From NCBI GenBank assembly GCA_002411015.1, contig DHPY01000041.1, forward strand, positions 1-60,873: a stretch of DNA of 60,873 nt. Direction: 5' to 3'. This stretch comes from Armatimonadetes bacterium UBA5352 (GTDB lineage: Bacteria > Armatimonadota > Zipacnadia > Zipacnadales > UBA5352). The translations under genes were made by a program, and so were the position numbers. Position 1 is the stretch's first letter. Each line of letters begins with the position of its first letter. The notes under the pieces are model-generated. The model did no database searches, was not told the origin of the DNA, and saw only the letters and a program-made list of their open reading frames with translations. This document shows, one piece after another, positions 26,775 through 35,585 of the stretch.

Positions 26775-27596
26775 CTACATAAAACCTGAAAGATCGGCCG
26801 CGATGGCCAGCAAACCCATGGCGTAGCAGTAGACGGCGAACCACTTCAGGTTTCTCGATTGCACTGCGCCGATGACGAGCCGAATCGCCAGGTAGCCGGT
26901 CACCGCGGAGACCACCAGACAGACGGCGTAGAGGCCAAGACCGCCGCCGGCGCCCTGCTCGATCAGGTCCTTGAGCTTGAAAACCGTGCCTCCCAGAATT
27001 GCCGGCACGGACATCAGGAACGCGAAGCGCGCCGCCCACTCCCGCTCGAAACCCACCGCGAGGCCGGCGGAGATCGTTGAGCCGGAGCGGGATATCCCTG
27101 GCACTACTGCCACTGCCTGTGCCACGCCAACAAGTAACGCATCCACCGCGGTCGTCTGACGGTCGCTCTTCAGACGCCGGCCGAGGCGCTCGGAGATCAG
27201 CAGGGCTGTTCCCGTCACCAGCAGCGCGCAGCCGACCGCCCATGGCAAGTTCATCAGCGCCTCAACCTGCTCCTCGAAGAGCACTGCGACTACCGCGGGC
27301 AGCGTCGCCACCACGAGCAGGATCAGCAACCGCCTCCCCCAGCCGCAGGACTCTCCCTCGCCCGCATCGCGGCTCGGCCGGAAGACGTCGCGCAGAATCT
27401 CCAACAGGTCGCAGCGGTAGTAGCAGACCACCGCTGCCAGCGTACCGAGATGAACGAGCACAACGAACTCCAGCGGAAGCTCCTCACGCGCACCCAAAAG
27501 CCAGTGGCCGAGAGCGAGATGACCCGAACTGGAGACCGGCAGGAACTCAGTCAGACCCTGGATGATGGCCAGGGTGATCGCTTCAAGCGCGCTCAT
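26775..27596 (-). CDS. uppP: undecaprenyl-diphosphatase
   Basis: The 273-residue membrane protein has the two UppP/BacA signatures, LTEFLPVSSSGHLALGHWL near residue 17 and VVPGISRSGSTISAGLAVGF near residue 165. Hydrophobic helices are distributed over the whole length. It dephosphorylates undecaprenyl diphosphate to recycle the lipid carrier for peptidoglycan and other polymers, and confers bacitracin tolerance in other bacteria. Its ATG overlaps the 3' end of the upstream transporter gene by 14 nt. It is the last gene of a run that also contains wecA and wecB, users of the same lipid carrier. Confidence 0.95.
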   Translation of the reverse strand: MSALEAITLAIIQGLTEFLPVSSSGHLALGHWLLGAREELPLEFVVLVHLGTLAAVVCYYRCDLLEILRDVFRPSRDAGEGESCGWGRRLLILLVVATLPAVVAVLFEEQVEALMNLPWAVGCALLVTGTALLISERLGRRLKSDRQTTAVDALLVGVAQAVAVVPGISRSGSTISAGLAVGFEREWAARFAFLMSVPAILGGTVFKLKDLIEQGAGGGLGLYAVCLVVSAVTGYLAIRLVIGAVQSRNLKWFAVYCYAMGLLAIAADLSGFM

Positions 27597-28953
27597 CCGC
27601 GTTCTCGACTCCGTTCACTTGAGCCTCGGGGCTTTCGTCGGTGGCTGCATTCCCCACCGCAACTACAGCTTCGCCACAGGGTACTTCGCGGTTGCCGGGA
27701 GGCTCTTCGTCCGACCCGTCCACGCCGCCAGGTCTCTCAACATCCGGTTCGCGCCCGAGGAGGCTGTCGATCTCTCGGCTCTGCCCGCCCGAGCGCACGT
27801 AGTCCCGGTAGTGGAGCCAGGCGACCCGTGCCGCCGCCAGCACTGGCACGGCAATGAAGATGCCGATCATCCCGAAGAACTCGGCGCCGACAAGCAGCCC
27901 GACCAGCACGACCACGGGATGGAGCTGCGCGCCCTCTGCCATCAGCTTGGGCGAGATAACGCGATCGGTGACGAGTTGGATCGCGCCATAGACGATGAGC
28001 ACCACGATCGTGGTATTCAAGCCCACCTGCAGCAGAGAGATCGCCGTGATGGCAACTACGGCCGCGACTCCTCCAAGCACCGGCACCATGTTCGCGATAC
28101 CGGCGAGGATGCCGAAGGTCAGGAAGACGTCCACTCCCGCGAAGTAGAGAGTGCCTGCGGTCGCAACGCCCGTCATCAGCGAGATCAGCATCACCGTATG
28201 CACGTAGCGCTGGATGACGCCATCCATGTCGTCCAGCATCAGGTGATAGCGCTCACGCGCACCGGGTGGGATGTAGTTGCCGATGCCATGACGGATACTG
28301 CTGGCGTCGGTCAGGAAGTAGTACGAGAAGACCGGAACGATGAGCAGGGCGATGATGTAGCTGCCGCTCGACAGGATCGTGGAGATCAGGTTGACCTGCC
28401 ACTGCAGGAGTGATCTCCCCCATGCCTGGAGGCGCGCGCTCACTTCCGTCGTGATACGCTCGACGGTCCATTCCCGCTCCGCCGCGGCAATCTGCTGCTC
28501 AATCTGGACGCGGTACTCGTCTGGCAGGCGGCTGAGAAGACCATCTACGAAACCATCAACCTGCCCACTCAGGTCCTCCTGCGCCCACCGCGTAATCGTC
28601 TGCAGGACCTGGCCGACCTCGTCCACGATCGGTGTGATAACGACGGTTGTCAACAACACGACGAGGGCCAGGAAGAGCACGATCGTCAACAGGGCCGCGA
28701 GTGAGCGTTTGCTGCGCCTCTGCATCCTCACAGGTATGCGGCAGAGCAGGTTGACGACAGGCAGCAGAAAGTAGGCCAGGGCAATGGCGAAAACGAGAAG
28801 AATGAGCGTGTCTCGCGCACGCGCGAGCAGGTAGTTGAGCGTTGGCGGGAGATTGAAGACGGCGTAGAAGATGAGTGCGACGACCACCGCGAGGAAGATG
28901 ATCCTCCGGTTCGTCCACGGATCTGCTACAACCGGCTGCCGATCCTCGGCCAT
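27583..28953 (-). CDS. AI-2E family (PerM/YhhT) transporter
   Basis: The 456-residue protein has hydrophobic N-terminal helices (IIFLAVVVALIFYAVFNL and LILLVFAIALAYFLLPVVNLL). A long amphipathic region follows, then the C-terminal helices typical of this family: TFGILAGIANMVPVLGGVAAVV, a PVLGG-type motif conserved in AI-2E transporters. Members export small molecules or act as Na+/H+-linked carriers; the substrate here is not known. The C-terminal tail of about 70 residues (DGSDEEPPG) is hydrophilic and longer than usual. The gene starts 15 nt after wecB and overlaps uppP. Confidence 0.88.
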   Translation of the reverse strand: MAEDRQPVVADPWTNRRIIFLAVVVALIFYAVFNLPPTLNYLLARARDTLILLVFAIALAYFLLPVVNLLCRIPVRMQRRSKRSLAALLTIVLFLALVVLLTTVVITPIVDEVGQVLQTITRWAQEDLSGQVDGFVDGLLSRLPDEYRVQIEQQIAAAEREWTVERITTEVSARLQAWGRSLLQWQVNLISTILSSGSYIIALLIVPVFSYYFLTDASSIRHGIGNYIPPGARERYHLMLDDMDGVIQRYVHTVMLISLMTGVATAGTLYFAGVDVFLTFGILAGIANMVPVLGGVAAVVAITAISLLQVGLNTTIVVLIVYGAIQLVTDRVISPKLMAEGAQLHPVVVLVGLLVGAEFFGMIGIFIAVPVLAAARVAWLHYRDYVRSGGQSREIDSLLGREPDVERPGGVDGSDEEPPGNREVPCGEAVVAVGNAATDESPEAQVNGVENADERA

Positions 28954-28968
28954 CGCCGCGCGCCCCTG

Positions 28969-30159
28969 CTACTTCTGAGGTTCATAGCGGAACTCCTCAG
29001 GAGGAGTGTCCCGCAGTTCAAGCACGTACTCCAGCGCATCGCAGATCCGCTCAGAGGCGTGCCCATCGCCGTAGGGGCTGCCGCCTCCGGCCATACGAGC
29101 GTAGGCCGAGGGATTGCTCAGAAGCTCGGCTCCCGCCTCGTAGATCGCGTCGCTGTCGGTCCCAACAAGTCGCGCCACGCCCGCGTCGATCCCCTCAGGG
29201 CGCTCCGTGGTGTCGCGAGCCACGAGGACCGGCACGCCCAGCGCAGGCGCCTCCTCCTGGATCCCGCCCGAATCGGTGAGGATCAGATCTGAGCGGTTCA
29301 TCAGCCCGACGAAGGTGACGTAGTCGGCAGGCTCGCACAGGCGCACTCTATCGTGGCCGCCCAGAAGCTCGGTCACCGCGCTGCGCACCTTCGGGTTGAG
29401 GTGCATCGGGAAGACAACATGCAGGTCCTCGAACCGCTCGACGAGCCGGGAGATGCCGTTGCAGATGCGCGTGAGTGGCACGCCGAGGTTCTCCCGCCGG
29501 TGTGCCGTCACAAGCAGCACGCGCCCGTCGAGATCATCCAGCCACTCGAACTCCGTGCCCCCGAGAGTTGGCTTGCGCTCGAGCGTGGTCAGAAGCGCGT
29601 CGATGACCGTGTTCCCGGTCACGAAGATCGAGCCCGCGCCTACGCCCTCGCGCAGCAGGTTCTGCTTCGCTCGATGGGTCGCCGCGAGGTGGATGTCCGC
29701 CGCGACACCGACCATGCGGCGAAAGACCTCCTCCGGGAACGGTGAGTGGCGATCGCCACTGCGCAGTCCGGCCTCGATGTGCCCGACGCAGATCTGGTTG
29801 AAGAAACCCGCCAGTGCCCCTGAGAAGGTCGTCGCGGTATCGCCCTGGACCAGCAGCGCATCGGGCCGACACTCCTGCAGCGCCTCCTCCAGGCCGCTGA
29901 AGGCCCGCGAGACGATCTGGCCGAGGGTCTGGTCGTGCTGCATGATGTCGAGGCTCACATCAGGTGTGATCTCAAAGACCTGGCAGACCTGTTCGAGCAT
30001 CTCCCGGTGCTGTCCGGTTGCCATCAGCAGCGGCTGCAGGTCCTCGCGGCGGCGAAGCTCCTCATAGACCGGCGCCAGCTTGATGGCCTCAGGTCTCGTT
30101 CCAAGGATGACGGCGACGGTGAGCGCTATCGTAACCACACTCCCAGCGCTATTGAACAC
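28969..30159 (-). CDS. wecB: UDP-N-acetylglucosamine 2-epimerase (non-hydrolysing)
   Basis: The 396-residue protein shows the WecB/MnaA motifs AVILGTRPEAIKLAPVYEEL, VQGDTATTFSGALAGFF, HIEAGLRSGDRHSPFPEEVFRR, LVTAHRRENLG and LTDSGGIQEEAPALGVPVLV. It interconverts UDP-GlcNAc and UDP-ManNAc for surface polysaccharide or wall-polymer synthesis. The most upstream start is a GTG at 30159, which overlaps wecA by 34 nt. A GTG at 30138 would fit the usual N-terminus equally well, and neither has a clear Shine-Dalgarno site at normal spacing. Context with wecA and uppP supports a lipid-linked wall polymer. Confidence 0.94.
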   Translation of the reverse strand: MFNSAGSVVTIALTVAVILGTRPEAIKLAPVYEELRRREDLQPLLMATGQHREMLEQVCQVFEITPDVSLDIMQHDQTLGQIVSRAFSGLEEALQECRPDALLVQGDTATTFSGALAGFFNQICVGHIEAGLRSGDRHSPFPEEVFRRMVGVAADIHLAATHRAKQNLLREGVGAGSIFVTGNTVIDALLTTLERKPTLGGTEFEWLDDLDGRVLLVTAHRRENLGVPLTRICNGISRLVERFEDLHVVFPMHLNPKVRSAVTELLGGHDRVRLCEPADYVTFVGLMNRSDLILTDSGGIQEEAPALGVPVLVARDTTERPEGIDAGVARLVGTDSDAIYEAGAELLSNPSAYARMAGGGSPYGDGHASERICDALEYVLELRDTPPEEFRYEPQK

Positions 30160-31067
30160 AGTAGCGCGGTAATCGCGTACATAAACAAAACGGTCTCCCG
30201 GACGGATAGCCCGCTATCGCGCAGGCGGTGGTGAAGGTGCGCACGGTCCGGGTAGTAGGGCATCTGGCCCTTCATCAGGCGCGACAGGATGGTGCTGGCC
30301 GAGTCGTAGATCGGCAGCCCCAGCACGAGCAGCGGCACCACGAGCACGACTGCTGCGGGGCCCTTGACCGCCCCCACCACGGACATGGACGCCAGCATGA
30401 AGCCGAGGAACATCGCACCGGCATCGCCCATGAAGATGCTCGCGGGCGGAAAATTGTAGCGCAGGAAACCCAGCGCCGCCCCGGCGAGGGCGGCAACGGC
30501 CACCGCTACCTCCGCGCGCCCGGCGACGGCGGCCACCAGTGCGAGGGTGATGGCGGCTATCGCGCTGACGCCACCGGCAAGGCCATCAAGGCCATCAAGC
30601 CAGTTGAGCGCGTTGGTGACGAAGGCGATCCACAAGACCGTTACCGGGAGGCTCCACATGCCCATGACGACGATCTCAGGGCCCAGAAAGCCATGCAGCG
30701 GGTTCGTGATCTGCTCAACGCGGACGCCAAACAGATAGACAATCAGACCCACCCCAAGCTGCGCCGCGAGGCGCGGGAGAGGCGGCAGTTTGATCTTGTC
30801 ATCAACCGTTGAGACGATGAGCAGGATCGTGGAGCCAATCAGCAGCCCGACAAGTGGTCGCTCTAGCGGCCAGGTGAACGCGGCTGTTGTGGCCCAGAAC
30901 GCCGCGAAGATCGCGTGACCACCGCCGAACGGCGTGGGCGTCACGTGCGAGCTGCGCTCCACCGGGTGGTCGAGCAGTCCTGTGCGGATGGCCAGGCGGC
31001 GTGCCACTGGCGTGAGGAGCAGGGCAAGCGCCAGCGCGGCCAACAGCGGGAGAACGACCATGTTCAC
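30126..31067 (-). CDS. wecA: undecaprenyl-phosphate GlcNAc-1-phosphate transferase (WecA/TagO type)
   Basis: The 313-residue membrane protein has the MraY/WecA-family blocks LDHPVERSSHVTPTPFGGGHA, STVDDKIKLPP (the DD motif), NALNWLDGLDGLAGGVSAIA, FMGDAGAMFLGF and the cytosolic DRAHLHHRLRDSG loop. It transfers GlcNAc-1-phosphate to undecaprenyl phosphate, the first step for many O-polysaccharides and teichoic-acid-like polymers. The GTG at 31067 is preferred because AGGTGA sits 6-7 nt upstream; it overlaps the comEB stop as GTGA. Downstream it overlaps wecB. Confidence 0.94.
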   Translation of the reverse strand: MNMVVLPLLAALALALLLTPVARRLAIRTGLLDHPVERSSHVTPTPFGGGHAIFAAFWATTAAFTWPLERPLVGLLIGSTILLIVSTVDDKIKLPPLPRLAAQLGVGLIVYLFGVRVEQITNPLHGFLGPEIVVMGMWSLPVTVLWIAFVTNALNWLDGLDGLAGGVSAIAAITLALVAAVAGRAEVAVAVAALAGAALGFLRYNFPPASIFMGDAGAMFLGFMLASMSVVGAVKGPAAVVLVVPLLVLGLPIYDSASTILSRLMKGQMPYYPDRAHLHHRLRDSGLSVRETVLFMYAITALLCSIALGVWLR

Positions 31068-31555
31068 CCCCGATCACCTGTAGATGACCAGCGCTCCAGC
31101 GCCACATGCGCCTCAGTCAGCATCTGCCGCGACAGCTCATCCGGATAGTCAGCCTCGTACACGATCCGCTTCACGTTCGCGTTGATCAGCATCTTCGCGC
31201 AGGCCACGCAGGGCATGGTCGTGCAGTAGGCGGTGACGTCGTCGAGCTTTACGCCATGGACCGCGGCCTGGATGATGGCGTTCTGCTCGGCATGGAGAGC
31301 ACGGCACAGCTCCTGCCGCTCGCCCGACGGCACGCCAAGCTGCTCACGATAGCAGCCGCCGAGTTCGGCGCAGTGCTTCAGGCCCTTTGGGGCGCCGTTG
31401 TAGCCGGTGGCGAGTATCCGCCGCTCGGAGACCAGGATGGCCCCCACCTGCCTGCGCAGACACGTGGAGCGAGTCGCCACGACCCGGCAGATCTGCATGA
31501 AATACTCATCCCACGACGGCCGCTGGTCCAGCATCCCGCCGGTCTGGTCAGGCAT
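31064..31555 (-). CDS. comEB: deoxycytidylate deaminase (ComEB-like)
   Basis: The 163-residue protein has the zinc-deaminase motifs HAEQNAIIQAA (catalytic His and Glu) and PCVACAKMLINANVKRIVY (the two zinc cysteines). The N-terminal DEYFMQICRVVATRSTC is usual for dCMP deaminase/ComEB proteins. It supplies dUMP for thymidylate synthesis and would act with tmk further along the window. The neighbourhood rpiB-comEB-wecA-wecB resembles the conserved cluster upstream of the ATP-synthase operon in many Firmicutes. Here glyA, upp and atp genes are absent. Confidence 0.93.
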   Translation of the reverse strand: MPDQTGGMLDQRPSWDEYFMQICRVVATRSTCLRRQVGAILVSERRILATGYNGAPKGLKHCAELGGCYREQLGVPSGERQELCRALHAEQNAIIQAAVHGVKLDDVTAYCTTMPCVACAKMLINANVKRIVYEADYPDELSRQMLTEAHVALERWSSTGDRG

Positions 31556-31594
31556 GGCAAACGCACCCCTGCGTGCGGTTGATGGTCCGGACTC

Positions 31595-32038
31595 TCAGCA
31601 GCTCTCAAGTGCGGTGATCTTGTCGCGGCGCCGGGCGTGTCGCGGCTCGTCGCTGAAGGGTGTGGTCACAAAGGCCTCGACGATGGCCTTCGCAAGTTCA
31701 ACGCCGGTCACGCGTGCACCGACGCAGCAGACGTTCGCATCATTGTGTTCGCGGGCCATGCGCGCATGGTACTCAAAGCTGCACAGCGCCGCCCGGACGC
31801 CGGGGACCTTGTTCGCGGCGATGGACACGCCGATGCCGGTCCCGCAGGCGAGGACGCCGAGGTCGGCCTCTCCGGCCGCGACCGCCCGGGCAACACCCTC
31901 CGCGATGTCCGGGTAGTCCATCGACTCAGGGCTGTCCACGCCGTGGTTGGCTACCTCAATCCCCAGCGAAGCCAGATGCTCCGACAGCTCCTGCTTGAGC
32001 TCGATGGCGGCATGGTCGTTCCCTATCGCGATCCTCAT
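31595..32038 (-). CDS. rpiB: ribose-5-phosphate isomerase B
   Basis: The 147-residue protein begins MRIAIGNDHAAIELKQEL and contains DYPDIAEGVARAV and LGVLACGTGIGVSIAANKV. The active-site Cys of RpiB lies in the ACGTGIG motif, with a later phosphate-binding Arg. It interconverts ribose 5-phosphate and ribulose 5-phosphate, completing the non-oxidative steps served by the tkt operon. ATG 32038 follows GGAGG at 8 nt; the frame is open farther upstream but shows no homology there. It is separated by 104 nt from the histidine-kinase gene and probably shares its transcript. Confidence 0.95.
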   Translation of the reverse strand: MRIAIGNDHAAIELKQELSEHLASLGIEVANHGVDSPESMDYPDIAEGVARAVAAGEADLGVLACGTGIGVSIAANKVPGVRAALCSFEYHARMAREHNDANVCCVGARVTGVELAKAIVEAFVTTPFSDEPRHARRRDKITALESC

Positions 32039-32142
32039 CGGCGGGTCCTCCATCACGGGGCAACGCATCGGCCCGCACACCGACACACCGCACCCGCGGT
32101 AGTCAAGCGCACGGCCAGCGGGAGATCGTGAGGCGGCGAGGC

Positions 32143-33876
32143 CTACTCGCTTTGCTGCTGGTCGAGCATTGTCTCCGGATCGCGCGGGAGCCGGACGCTG
32201 AACGTTGAACCCCGGCCGACCTCCGTGGACTCGATCCACACGCGGCCACCGTGGGCCTGTGCGAGGTGCTGGACCAGGTAGAGGCCGATGCCGGTGCCGC
32301 CGATGGACTTGTGATCCACATCATCGTCAACCTGATGGAAGCGCTGGAAGACGTGGTCGCGATGGCGCTCGGGGATACCGAGCCCCTCATCGATGACATC
32401 AATGCGCACCGTGTCACCCTCATCAGTCGCCACGATCTCCACCTTGCCACCGTTGGGTGAGTACTTGACCGCATTGCCCACGAGGTTATCAAGGACCTGG
32501 GTCAGCTTATCGGCGTCGGCGCGAATACTGAGGCTGTCGGGCGCCTGCGCAGTGATCGTGTGCTTCTTCGTGTAGGGCTGGTGGTTCGCCGCCACGCGGC
32601 GGAGAAGCTGGCTGAGGTCCACGTCGGAGAGCTGCAGGTCGAGACCTCGCCCGGACTCGATCTTCGAGACATTCAGCAGGTCGGAGATCAGGCGTGTGAG
32701 GCGGTCGCACTCCTCGTTGATGATGATGAGGAACTCGCGCCTCGTCTCCTCGTCATACATCCCCTCGTCATCCTCGAGCAGGGTGGAGATGAAGCCCTTG
32801 ATCGAGGTGAGCGGGGTGCGCAGTTCATGGGAGACGGTGGAGACGAAGGCGGTCTTCATGCGCTCCACGCGGCGGATCTCGGTGATGTCGTTGAATATCG
32901 CGACAACGCTCTCGACCTCAGCGCTGTCCTCACGCTTCATCAGCGTCGTCTGCGCCTGATAGATCCGCCCGTCCTCATCCCCCAATGTGATCTCGACAGT
33001 CCGCTCCTCCCGGCTGTCGAGGCCGGACTTGACCAGGTCGTAGACTTCGCCCGGTGGCACCACAGTAGGGAATGGCTTGCCGGAGTAGTCGTCCGGCGGC
33101 ATCGCCAGCATCTCGAGCGCAGCGGGGTTGAGGAGGCGCACAACCCCGTGCCGGTTGACGACAATCACCCCCGCATGGATCGAGGCGAAGGCGTCCTGCA
33201 GTTCCTCTTTCTCTTCCGTGAGCTGGATGTAGAGCTGCGCGTTCGAGATGACGGCGGCGGCCTGCTCCGCGAGCATCTCCAGCAACCGCATGTCCTCGGT
33301 GCTGAAATCCTCATCGAAGCGCTTGTTGAAGACGTGCATGACGCCGATGACACGCTCGTCAACCAGCCGCTCTTCCTCATCGCGCTGCTTAATCACGAGC
33401 GGGACGGTGATACCGTTGCGGATTGCCAGCAGTGAGACGATCTCCTTGCTCGTGCGAGGATCGTTGAGCGCGTCGTTGTAGACGACCGACTCGCGATTGC
33501 GGAAGACCAGCCCGGCCACGCCATCATCAAGGCCAATCGTGAGCTGGCTGCTCTGCTCCTGGGTAACGCCCATCGCGGGTGGGAGCGGAGTCAGCATGTT
33601 GATCTCAGGCTGATGGATCATCAGCAGAACCTTCTCTGACTGGATGATCATCGCGACCTTCTTGATGAGCCTGGCGAGGGTGTTGCGCAGCTCAGGACGC
33701 GTCACCACCACCGAAGTCACTTCGGCCATGGTGGTGGCCGTCTCAAGCTCATCTTCGAGGGTATGGATGCGCCTCGTCATCTCCTCGACGACTGAGCGGT
33801 AATGCTCCAGCTCCCGCCTCAGCCTTCGTGGGGAATCCGGCGCTTCATTCTGGTCCGACGCCACGGTATCACTCAC
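32143..33876 (-). CDS. cytoplasmic sensor histidine kinase (coiled coil, GAF, PAS, HisKA, HATPase)
   Basis: The 577-residue kinase has no transmembrane helix. In order: a coiled coil (about 17-50), a GAF domain (60-215), a PAS domain (228-330, with VEITLGDEDGRIYQAQTT), the H-box VSTVSHELRTPLTSIKGF with phospho-acceptor His350, and a HATPase_c domain with NAVKYSPNGGKVEI, DEGLGIPERHRDHVFQRF and GTGIGLYLVQHLAQAHGG. No response regulator is adjacent, so it is an orphan in this window. The GTG start lies behind a leader of about 200 nt with elaborate secondary structure and a consensus promoter. The ligand of the GAF domain is unknown. Confidence 0.94.
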   Translation of the reverse strand: MSDTVASDQNEAPDSPRRLRRELEHYRSVVEEMTRRIHTLEDELETATTMAEVTSVVVTRPELRNTLARLIKKVAMIIQSEKVLLMIHQPEINMLTPLPPAMGVTQEQSSQLTIGLDDGVAGLVFRNRESVVYNDALNDPRTSKEIVSLLAIRNGITVPLVIKQRDEEERLVDERVIGVMHVFNKRFDEDFSTEDMRLLEMLAEQAAAVISNAQLYIQLTEEKEELQDAFASIHAGVIVVNRHGVVRLLNPAALEMLAMPPDDYSGKPFPTVVPPGEVYDLVKSGLDSREERTVEITLGDEDGRIYQAQTTLMKREDSAEVESVVAIFNDITEIRRVERMKTAFVSTVSHELRTPLTSIKGFISTLLEDDEGMYDEETRREFLIIINEECDRLTRLISDLLNVSKIESGRGLDLQLSDVDLSQLLRRVAANHQPYTKKHTITAQAPDSLSIRADADKLTQVLDNLVGNAVKYSPNGGKVEIVATDEGDTVRIDVIDEGLGIPERHRDHVFQRFHQVDDDVDHKSIGGTGIGLYLVQHLAQAHGGRVWIESTEVGRGSTFSVRLPRDPETMLDQQQSE

Positions 33877-34073
33877 CTAAGGTGTCTCTGTGAACTAACC
33901 AGCCACCAGACGGTGCGCGGCCAGGAGATCCTGGTCGCGCCCGTAGCCCCCGAGGGGTACGCAGGCTACCTGCTACCTGAAGGCGGTACGCGCCAACATC
34001 GCGCGGACACCCGCTTCCGCGCCTCGGCAGACGATCAGGGGTCGCTTCGCGTACCCCTCGCGAGGCTTTCCGG
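33877..34073 (-). promoter_or_regulatory. structured 5' leader, riboswitch-like, of the histidine-kinase operon
   Basis: Between the promoter and the kinase start lies about 195 nt of RNA with several stems read on the minus strand. These are: an outer CGAGGC/GCCTCG stem (34021-34066) enclosing a GGGGT/ACCCC hairpin (34038-34057); a perfect 7-bp stem GCGCGGA/TCCGCGC (34001-34022); GTAGCC/GGCTAC (33943-33969); CCAGGA/TCCTGG (about 33920); and a CACC/GGTG hairpin touching the ribosome-binding site. A perfect 12-nt inverted repeat (33951-33962 with 34049-34060) competes with two of the local stems, giving alternative folds. It does not match any riboswitch consensus I know. No T-tract terminator is visible, so translation control is more likely. 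Confidence 0.45.
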
Positions 34074-34078
34074 CTGCA

Positions 34079-34107
34079 ATTATAGGCCACGAGTACTGCC
34101 AAGTCAA
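34079..34107 (-). promoter_or_regulatory. consensus sigma-70 promoter for the histidine-kinase/rpiB/wec operon
   Basis: On the minus strand TTGACT (34102-34107) is separated by exactly 17 bp from a perfect TATAAT (34079-34084). This is the best promoter match in the window. Transcription would begin near 34072. Confidence 0.8.
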
Positions 34108-34168
34108 GCCAACGCGCTGCTGCCGCAGACGGTCCGCAAAAGGGCCTTACTCTGCGCAATTGCACGCG

Positions 34169-34579
34169 CTATTCGTGCCCGGCGAGGGCAACTACCGCCG
34201 CGACGAACATGCATGAGCCCCACGGAATCAGGCGCTGTTCCGGAAGGATCGTCCCTGTCATGGTCGCCGCCAGACCCATCAGCCACAGGGCCGTTACCAG
34301 TACGAAGGTCGCATCTGCCAGAGGTCCTCGCCAGCTGGTGCCACGCATTGAGACGCGCACAAGGCTGAGCCCGATCACCAGCGCGGTAATCGCGCCAAAC
34401 GTCGCGCCCTCATATGGCGTACCGCCGCGCGGGAGAACCGCGCGCTGCGCCGCCTGTCCGAGTTGCGAGCCCATACTCAGCAGCGGGTAGACCAGCACCA
34501 GTCGCATCAGAGCGCCGAAGAGCCGCCCCGTGGCACAGCCGGTACGGTCCTCGGCGTCGCGTCCTGACATCCGCATCAT
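34169..34579 (-). CDS. hypothetical four-helix membrane protein
   Basis: The 136-residue product has about four hydrophobic segments (LFGALMRLVLVYPLLSMG, GAITALVIGLSLVRV, ADATFVLVTALWLMGLAATM, SCMFVAAVVALAG). The ATG at 34579 lies 4 nt after the TAG of the upstream MocA gene, so it is likely coupled to it. It has no strong ribosome-binding site of its own. No family was recognised. The -35 box of the kinase operon lies downstream of its stop codon, so its end does not conflict with the promoter. Confidence 0.6.
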   Translation of the reverse strand: MMRMSGRDAEDRTGCATGRLFGALMRLVLVYPLLSMGSQLGQAAQRAVLPRGGTPYEGATFGAITALVIGLSLVRVSMRGTSWRGPLADATFVLVTALWLMGLAATMTGTILPEQRLIPWGSCMFVAAVVALAGHE

Positions 34580-34583
34580 CCGG

Positions 34584-35585
34584 CTATCGCGCCACCGGTT
34601 CGGGCCTGCCGCTCTCGGCCGACGCCCAGGCAGCCTCGGAGAGCTGGATCACCTTCAGCGCGTCCTGCGGCGTGGACTGGACCTGCTCCTCGCCGCGGAT
34701 CGCTGCGAAGAAGTTGGCGTCCGGAGGCCATGTCCGGCCAAGATCGTCGCCGCTCACGATCTTCTTCTCGGTCTCCTCGCCCCACTCCCATACATCATTC
34801 CCGCGTATCGCCAGCTGGCCCTTCTCCAGCCAGATCGTGGTCTCCTCGAACATGCCCTTCCACGACTGGTAGCCGACCACCGAGAACGTGCACAGCGCGC
34901 CGCCGTCGAACTTCACGTCAATCGCGCTCAGGATATCCACCTCAGAGCCGAGCCTGTCCTGATAGGCGAAGACCTCGGCGGGCTGCAGGTCGGTCATCCA
35001 GAGCACGATGTCGATCAGATGCGAGCCGGAGTCGTTGAGTTGCCCGCCTCCGGACCACTTCATCTGCGATCGCCAGGTATTGCCGCCGACCTGGCTCTGG
35101 TACCACGCCTGCGACTGGAGCGAGTTGATGAACAGGACCTTCCCGAGCTCGCCGGAGGTGATCCTCTCGCGGCAGTAGCGGAATGCGCCGGTTGTGTGGC
35201 GCTGGTAGGAGACGCACATGACCTTCCCGGACTTCTTCCAGGTCTCAATCACGCGCTTCGCGTGCGTGGTGTTGCAGACCATCGGCTTCTCGCACAGGAT
35301 ATGCAGGTCGGCGGCGAATGCGTCCATGATCTGCTCGTAGTGCAGCGTATGTGGAGTGGAGATCATGACCGCATCCATCTCCACCTCTTTGAGCATGTCC
35401 TTGTGGTTCGCGAAGGTGGGCAGTTCATCCGCGCCGGGGACTACCTCGAAGGCGGCCTTGAGTGCGGCCTCGCTCGGATCAGCGATGGCGACAAGCTCGA
35501 CGCCCTCCATCGCGTCGTATCGGCGCATGTGCCCGCGCGCGTTCCCGCCCGAACCGATGGCCCCTACCCTGATCGTCTCAGACAT
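34584..35585 (-). CDS. Gfo/Idh/MocA family oxidoreductase (copy 2)
   Basis: The 333-residue enzyme starts MSETIRVGAIGSGGNARGHM, the Rossmann motif, at an ATG with AAGGA 9 nt upstream. An upstream in-frame ATG at 35636 has no homology and is rejected. The segment HILCEKPMVCNTTHAKR carries the conserved EKP lysine motif. SGGGQLNDSGSHLIDIVLWM holds the usual His/Asp of the active site. It resembles copy 1 (11304-12281), but the catalytic-domain sequences differ enough for a different substrate. The following gene encodes a small membrane protein in the same transcript. Substrate not predictable. Confidence 0.9.
   Translation of the reverse strand: MSETIRVGAIGSGGNARGHMRRYDAMEGVELVAIADPSEAALKAAFEVVPGADELPTFANHKDMLKEVEMDAVMISTPHTLHYEQIMDAFAADLHILCEKPMVCNTTHAKRVIETWKKSGKVMCVSYQRHTTGAFRYCRERITSGELGKVLFINSLQSQAWYQSQVGGNTWRSQMKWSGGGQLNDSGSHLIDIVLWMTDLQPAEVFAYQDRLGSEVDILSAIDVKFDGGALCTFSVVGYQSWKGMFEETTIWLEKGQLAIRGNDVWEWGEETEKKIVSGDDLGRTWPPDANFFAAIRGEEQVQSTPQDALKVIQLSEAAWASAESGRPEPVAR

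Noticed and set aside
33905..33940. Possible cobalamin-riboswitch element (CCAGGAGATCCTGG)
   Set aside because: Only one short similarity; the characteristic B12-box and GCCACTG parts are absent, and on the plus strand no gene follows.
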